From positions 41,645,034 to 41,709,033 of the forward strand of contig OX419762.1 in the NCBI GenBank assembly GCA_948567375.1: 64,000 bases of DNA. The letters run 5' to 3'. The notes beneath the pieces are model-generated. The model saw nothing but the letters and a program-made list of their open reading frames with translations, did not search any database and was not told the DNA's origin. Origin of the DNA: Lunularia cruciata (taxonomy: Eukaryota > Streptophyta > Marchantiopsida > Lunulariales > Lunulariaceae). Positions 58,901 to 64,000 of the stretch are shown here, in pieces (positions within the stretch are counted from its first letter, which is position 1; each line of letters starts with the position of its first letter). The translations under genes were made by a program, and so were the position numbers.

Positions 58901-60100
58901 TCAAGCAGAGTAATTTCTTTCAGCTGTATTTAGTCGGTGAGACACAAAGGCGATGGGATGTAGTCCATCTAGAAATTCTTGTTGCAACACAGCTCCAATT
59001 GCAAAGTTAGAAGCATCAAAATCAACCACACAAGGTAGTTGAGGATCATATGGTTGAAGAATGGGTCTCAAAGACACCATATTTTCCAACTTTTGGAATG
59101 CTTCTTCATGTTTGGTGTTCCATTGGAAGCTCGAGTTCTTTCCCAAGAGGTCAGTCAATGGTGCAGCCACATGAGCATAATAGTGGATGAATCGCCGGTA
59201 AAAACTAGCCAATCCATTGAATGCCCGTACTTCTGTAGCATCTTTTGGGGTAGGCCAATCAGTAATGGCCTTGATCTTCTCTTCTTCCATCTTGATCCCC
59301 TCTGATGAGATTTTATGACCCAAGAAGGTAACCTCCTTCTGCCAAAAAGCACACTTCGACTTCTTACAGTAAAATTTCCATTGTCGTAGTTGTCTTAGGA
59401 CCTCTTGCACATGATTCACATGTTCTGCCTTTGTCTTGCTATAGATTAAGATATCATCCAAGAATACCACCACTGACCAATCCAATAGTCCATCCAACAC
59501 CCGATGCATCTGATCCATGAAGACTGCTGGAGCATTAGTGAGTCCGAAAGGTAGAACTCTCCACTCAAAATGCCCATATCGTGTGCAAATGGCAGTCTTT
59601 TGCACATCCTCTCTATCAATCGGAATTTGCCAATAGCCGCTACGAAGATCCAACTTGGAAAAGTAACGTGCTCCACTTAGTTGATCAAGTAAGTCATCGA
59701 TCCGAAGCAAGGGATATGCATTCTTCACGGTTTGCTTATTGAGCCCACGATAATCAATACAAAATCGAAGTCCTCCATCCTTCTTTGGAACAAATAGTAC
59801 CGGTGCTCCCCAAGGAGAGGTACTATGTTGTATGAAGTCCTTCTCCAACAACTCTATAAGTGTTGTTCGCAACTCCTCCAACTCCTTTGGTGAGAGCCGA
59901 TAGATCGGTCTACTCACTGGAGTACTCCCTGGCAATAACTCGATCTTGAAAGGCATACCTCGATCAGAGGGTAATCCCTTTGGCAGATCATCCGGAAACA
60001 CGTCCGCAAACTCCTTAACTATCCGATCAACCATTACTTGATGAGGCTCTTGGTCCTCCACAGATTGGTCTTGTGTAATTCGGCTTGATCCACACCGCAA
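58901..60100 (-). pseudogene. A1 reverse transcriptase and RNase H
   Basis: A 399-codon open frame: [53 protein letters not shown], the active site [13 protein letters not shown], then [11 protein letters not shown] and RNase H start [17 protein letters not shown]. It stops at TGA after NTAERNYSA. The RT domain looks intact and catalytic residues are present. Confidence 0.92.
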
Positions 60101-60202
60101 ATACAGACTTATCTTCCTCCAAAGCTTGCTCTATGGCTGCTTTACTAACAAACTTGCCTTTTAGGGACTCATCTCTCTTCCAAGCTTGCTCCATGGTTGC
60201 CT

Positions 60203-60637
60203 TCAAGAAAACTTCACATCTTGGGACTCCACTTCCTTCAAGGTTTGCTCTATGGCTACCTTCTCAACAAACTCCCCATCTTGGGCCTGACTATTCTTAG
60301 GTGTCTTACTTAGAGGTGCCAGACATCCTAATCTGAAATTCCTACCTTGGTGTTGTACTTGAATTTGGCGTCGGGTCCAATCAAATTGAGCCTTATGACA
60401 TTCAAGCCAAGGTAGACCCAGAATGATATCATAGTGTAGAGGTGCCACTACAAACCTCATACACTCCAAATACTCCTTCCCAATCTTGAAGGTAACAAGA
60501 TGCAAGGTGCGGAATGCAGAACCCTTTCTACCATCCGCCATCATCAAACTACTTCCAATTACTGGCTTGATAGGAATACCCAATTCCTTTGCTACTTGCA
60601 TAGACATGCAATTCTCTGAACTTCTAGAATCAACCAA
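60203..60637 (-). pseudogene. A1 protease region
   Basis: Retroviral-type aspartic protease region; the active-site loop reads VDSRSSENC where D-S/T-G-S is expected, so the Gly after the catalytic pair is Arg. It ends with IILGLPWLECHKAQFDW. Probably inactive. Confidence 0.75.
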
Positions 60638-60859
60638 AATTCTACAACCTCAATTAGATATCATACCTTGCAAGTGAAGTAGACTTGCATAGGTTGAGCC
60701 TTCAATCCCATTGGAACTAATCAAGCTCCCAATAGGTGGCTTGAAATCTCCTACTGGGATTCTTCGTTTCCCTGATCATTTTGCTCCACAACCTCCACCT
60801 GGGCAACTTGTCGAGGTCGTCCATTCTTGAGTGGGCATTTAGCAATGCGATGCCCCAAT

Positions 60860-61656
60860 TGGCGACAATAAAAACAACCACCATTTTGTCACAATTTCTC
60901 TCTGTCTGCCATGCTCAATGGTCTTTGTTGAATTGCATCAATCTCCATTGGTGCTGGCTCTTCCACTTGTGTGTAGTGTAATGGTAGGCTTTGTGGAGGT
61001 CGAGGTCAAGACCAAGTTGTTGCTACCAAAGAATCAAAACGTTTGGCCAACCGCATGGCTTCCTCCAAGTGTTGTGGCTCTCGCATGGTTACCTCTAATT
61101 TGGTTCTTGCCTTCACGCCCCTCACAAATTGATCCAGAGCTTCACCTTCCAAAATATCTGGGATCTACATGATGGTGTTTTGGAACTACGAGATGTAACT
61201 TCTTACAGAGCCAATCTATTTCAACTCTACCAACTTATCCCGTGCAGCTCGTGTGGCATTAATAACTTGGAACCAACTGATTATTGCGCTCTTGAATTCT
61301 GCCCATGTCAAGATCGGTGCAACCATTTGTTGTTTGGTTTGCTCCACTCAGAATCTCCACCATAGCTTTGCTACTCCATCCAATTGGCTAGAGGCCAAGA
61401 GAATCTGTTTTCGCTCATCTTGTAGATTGGTAGCTTCAAAATAACGTTCACAATCAAACACAAAATTCTCCACTACACCCGGGAGATTCTTGCCTTCAAA
61501 TACCTTGGGTTTAGGGAATCGAATGCAATCTTCTCCATCTCGAACTGGCGCTCTATCTATTTTTTCTCGTCGTTGCTGGTCTTGTTCATCCAACAATCAA
61601 GTAAGATGCTCGATTTGTTGTTGCATTGCAAGGATAACATCCGGTATTGCCGCCAT
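60860..61656 (-). pseudogene. A1 gag
   Basis: Starts at ATG 61656 (MAAIPDVILAMQQQIEHLT), then TGA where A2 has CGA, then LLDEQDQQRRE and VFEGKNLPGVVENFVFDCERYFEA. A CCHC knuckle lies near 60860-60900 on the minus strand. Several further stops. Confidence 0.8.
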
Positions 61657-61689
61657 TGCTTATACTCTATTCCACTACCCTCAATTTAT

Positions 61690-61905
61690 CTAGTTGATTA
61701 ACACATAGATAAAACACATCCACCATTCTCCATAAGTTACCACTGGAAGTATCAAGGGTTCCTTTGAGACAGTGATCATGTGTAGAAAATCTTGCACAAA
61801 GCGCGAGGTGATGAATTTTGTGAAACGATGCTTTGGTAATATCTGGACATGAAAGTCCCAATGGTTTGGTGGAAGTGGATTTGGTGGTCCATAAATTCCA
61901 TCCAT
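61690..61905 (-). CDS. A1 leader ORF (71 codons) between primer site and gag
   Basis: It begins MDGIYGPPNPLPPNHWDFHV 22 bases after the LTR and ends 33 bases before the gag ATG. The A2 copy (20176-20391) is open at the same length and the A3 copy differs by a lost ATG. It resembles the leader ORF of family B (ILPVV.Y..EW and IY.L at the same places). No known domain; a short basic/aromatic protein. Confidence 0.6.
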   Translation of the reverse strand: MDGIYGPPNPLPPNHWDFHVQILPKHRFTKFITSRFVQDFLHMITVSKEPLILPVVTYGEWWMCFIYVLIN

Positions 61906-61927
61906 CCCATTCCCGCTCTAATACCAA

Positions 61928-62349
61928 TGTAAAAGACCAAAAATGAGGAGAGAAATAGGAGAATGGAAACTCACATTGGGACACTTGAATGAGGGAAACT
62001 CCGAATGCCTAGCATGAGCTTTGGCTTTGGTATTTATAGGTAGCATACAAGACTCATAAAGCTTCTCAAGAGGCTTCCTTGAGCCGCTTTCTTGGAGTGC
62101 AAGCCAAGTTAACCATGAAGCTTCTCAAGAAGCTTCCTTCTAGAAGCCGCCTACTTGGAGTGCAAGCTAAGCTAGTTAGAAGCTTCTAGAAGCTTACTTC
62201 TAGAAGCTACTTGCTTAGGGTGCAAGTTAACTAGTTGGGAAGCTTCCCAAGAAGCTTCTTAGATACTTCTAGAATATTTTAGGCTATTTTGTCTTATTCT
62301 CTACTTCGTAAACCCGACTAACTTCGTCGCTAAACTCCATATTGTTACA
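61928..62349 (-). repeat. 5' LTR of A1
   Basis: 422 bp. On the minus strand it has GAAnnTTC arrays, including GAAGCTTCTAGAAGC at 62179-62193, TATAAATA at about 62031-62038, and the terminal TTTTACA next to the primer site. Confidence 0.95.
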
Positions 62350-64000
62350 TCTCATGCACTCCTTGAGAAATGTGTCGAATATCGTGTCCATCGCTCCATA
62401 TAACTCCAAGGCTAGAGGAATAAAGAGGTGACCTCGGTGCATGCCCCTATACTTGAAGAACTTACAACCTGCTACACTCACCACCCATCCAGGGGATGTG
62501 TAATCACTCCCTCCAAAATTGTATCCCGTGTAGGGTCCGTAAACCATGACATCTGTTACTATCACCTGATCATCTTGGACCAAGTATAAATCTGCCTTGA
62601 TACATGTCATTTGCAAAGCATATGAATGCTCCCTCCAAGCCAAGTATCCACTCTCCCGTGCCATAGCAAACACTATGTCTCTAATAGCATCATGGGTAGC
62701 TATCCTCTATCTTCCAAAAGGTTCATGTAGTGTAGAACCACACTCACAAGTGAGTAATGAAGATGGAGAAGGGTGGACCAAACTTAGGCAAAGCCTCGTC
62801 ACTATAGAGAAAGAAGTAGGTGCAAGTTGGAACCTCCTAATGCACAGTCAAGCTAGGATCCAAGAGCTTGCACCATTGCCGGAGCAAGAGCAAAGACGTG
62901 TTGTAGTAGCCCGAGGAATGGATGAGTCAACTAAGAGAGAATGTAGCATATGCTCACACTATTGCTCCATCAAGGAAGACTATAAACCTCTAGTCCAATC
63001 TGATGATAGTGAAGCAAAAGATAGAAATTCCTCTTGTGTTTGTGGGAAAAGACTATCTCTTGTCTACCTCAATAATGTATGGAGAGAATAGGATCACTCC
63101 TCCACCTCTGCCATAAGTCTCCAAAACTAGCCTATCAACAACCACAAAATGAGAGGAAAGTAAGAGTTCCAAGAGAGCCCAACTACCCAAAAATGCTATA
63201 TGTGCCATCTCCTCCATAGATAGCAAGCCAATCCATCCACACGAGATTAGCAAATCCATCTATTTACGTGCCAAATCTCCTACCACACACTCAAAATTCC
63301 ATGGTCCAATAATATCACCAAAGACTCCCATAATCCTCCTAACAAAGGCTCTCAAATCTGATAGAAAGGAAGAGGTGCATCAGTTGACAAGCAATACTAA
63401 AGGAGAGTATACCAAATGCAACCTACGGATCTCCTAGTAACGGAAGGTCATCCACATGGAGAACATCCTTTGCAAGAGTAGCGTCTAAGAAGCATATGAC
63501 AAAATCCTTGGATCCTATTGGCACTCCAAGAACATGTCGTCCATATGTAGATGTGATATATCTCTTTGGAAGCTCAAAGTGGGGAGGGATACCTAAAGGG
63601 GACAAAGCACTGCACTTTGATACCTTGACTCTCAAGTCTACTAGATGTAGCTGAGTAGTCAAGTGATCAAAGGCATGCCTAATCTGTCTACAGGGCCCAC
63701 GATGTGTGTATCATCTACCAAGGAGAGAAATACACAACCTGGCATGGCCAAAGCAGTAGATAGGAGAGATCTAAAGTGAGCAATGGCAAATAAGAACCCC
63801 CCTAAAGGATCTACTAACATGTACTAACAAATGACATGTACTAACAATTGACTCCAAGACGGTGACTCTCTCCTATGAACAACCATGCTAGTAGTAAAGT
63901 GAAGTAGAAGAGCCATAAAAAGACTACACAAAAGGAATAAGACTTGCCAAGGATCCACCAGCCTCCTTAAGCTCTCTAAAGATAGATGCACATGAGATGC

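Larger units (their letters stand above)
57311..62349 (-). mobile_element. family A chromovirus A1, two LTRs, integrase core deleted
   Basis: 5039 bp with LTRs 61928-62349 (5') and 57311-57703 (3'). Flanks are TCTCG (57306-57310) and TCTCA (62350-62354), a 5-bp target duplication with one later change. Primer site TTGGTATTAGAGCGGG (61927-61912). Order: leader ORF, gag, protease, RT-RNase H, integrase, chromodomain, purine tract GTGGGGGAATA. LTRs differ at roughly ten positions plus a 29-bp indel, so it is the youngest family A copy here. Confidence 0.95.
57060..64000 (-). pseudogene. older reverse-transcriptase element, interrupted by A1
   Basis: Own sequence: 57060-57310 and 62350 to the window edge, read on the minus strand. 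RT motif: DPLGGFLFAIAH, then FLSLVDDTHIVGP (63690-63830), the Y/FxDD catalytic box in its LVDD form. A one-base frameshift leads to VKVSKCSALSPLGIP and YGRHVLGVPIGSKDF (63423-63662). Downstream come GRGGGVILFS, CECGSTLHEPFG, THDAIRDIVFAMARESGY (62284-62700) and, across A1, SIVLYSAVAGAIHRRAIT. The order fits a recurrent RT family of non-seed plants and conifers that carries a THD-type C-terminal motif. Several stops make it inactive. Confidence 0.7.

Noticed and set aside
1..64000. CRISPR arrays, rRNA genes or bacterial operons
   Set aside because: No regularly spaced identical repeats with unique spacers, no rRNA conserved segments; spliced genes and LTR elements show a eukaryotic nuclear sequence.

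Overview
The window looks like nuclear DNA of a land plant. It carries GT-AG spliced genes, a phytepsin-type aspartic protease with the plant-specific saposin-like insert, a plant subtilase, a chloroplast-type SET methyltransferase, and chromodomain Ty3/gypsy retrotransposons primed by initiator tRNA-Met. The repeat content and intron-rich subtilase feel more like a moss, liverwort or lycophyte than a flowering plant, but the sequence alone does not settle the lineage.

Gene island, about 2.1-17.4 kb, all on the + strand: a 5-exon SET/Rubisco-LSMT-like lysine methyltransferase (2170-6013, 488 aa), an 11-exon subtilisin-like serine protease (8712-13635, 818 aa) and an intronless phytepsin-like aspartic protease (15793-17292, 499 aa). 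I could join every exon of the first two in frame, so both look intact. No functional link between the three is evident beyond two of them being secretory-pathway proteases.

Transposon territory, 17.4-64 kb, plus 1-0.9 kb: almost everything recognisable is retrotransposon. Three LTR families recur. Family A is a chromovirus with LTRs of about 420-500 bp (TGTAACAATATGG...TTTTACA) packed with GAAnnTTC heat-shock-element-like dyads upstream of a TATAAATA box. Family B is a chromovirus with LTRs of about 735 bp (TGTAATACC...GTATTACA). Family C is Athila/Tat-like by its primer site (TGTAACACCC...GGCTCACA). Target-site duplications let the nests be read: A2 (19726-33793, TSD CCAAT) holds remnants of B2, C and an almost complete B1 (22967-29580, TSD ACCAT). 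A5 (40363-52797, TSD CTTTC) holds A3, A4, a solo B LTR, an unrelated gag (D) and an LTR-C. A1 (57311-62349, TSD TCTCG/TCTCA) is complete in outline and sits inside an older reverse-transcriptase element whose empty-site paralogue lies at about 18.07 kb. A PIF/Harbinger-like element split by A2, a tRNA-derived SINE (about 56.15-56.41 kb), a copia remnant and several tandem repeats fill in the rest.

Most notable: (1) heat-shock-element-like arrays in the family A LTR promoters; (2) a short conserved ORF of about 70 codons between primer-binding site and gag in both A and B, duplicated in B; (3) decay dominated by C-to-T changes at CAG and CGA codons, including a gag in which all six stops are TAG; (4) nested insertions datable by order from exact TSDs; (5) micro-duplications at exon edges of the subtilase gene.
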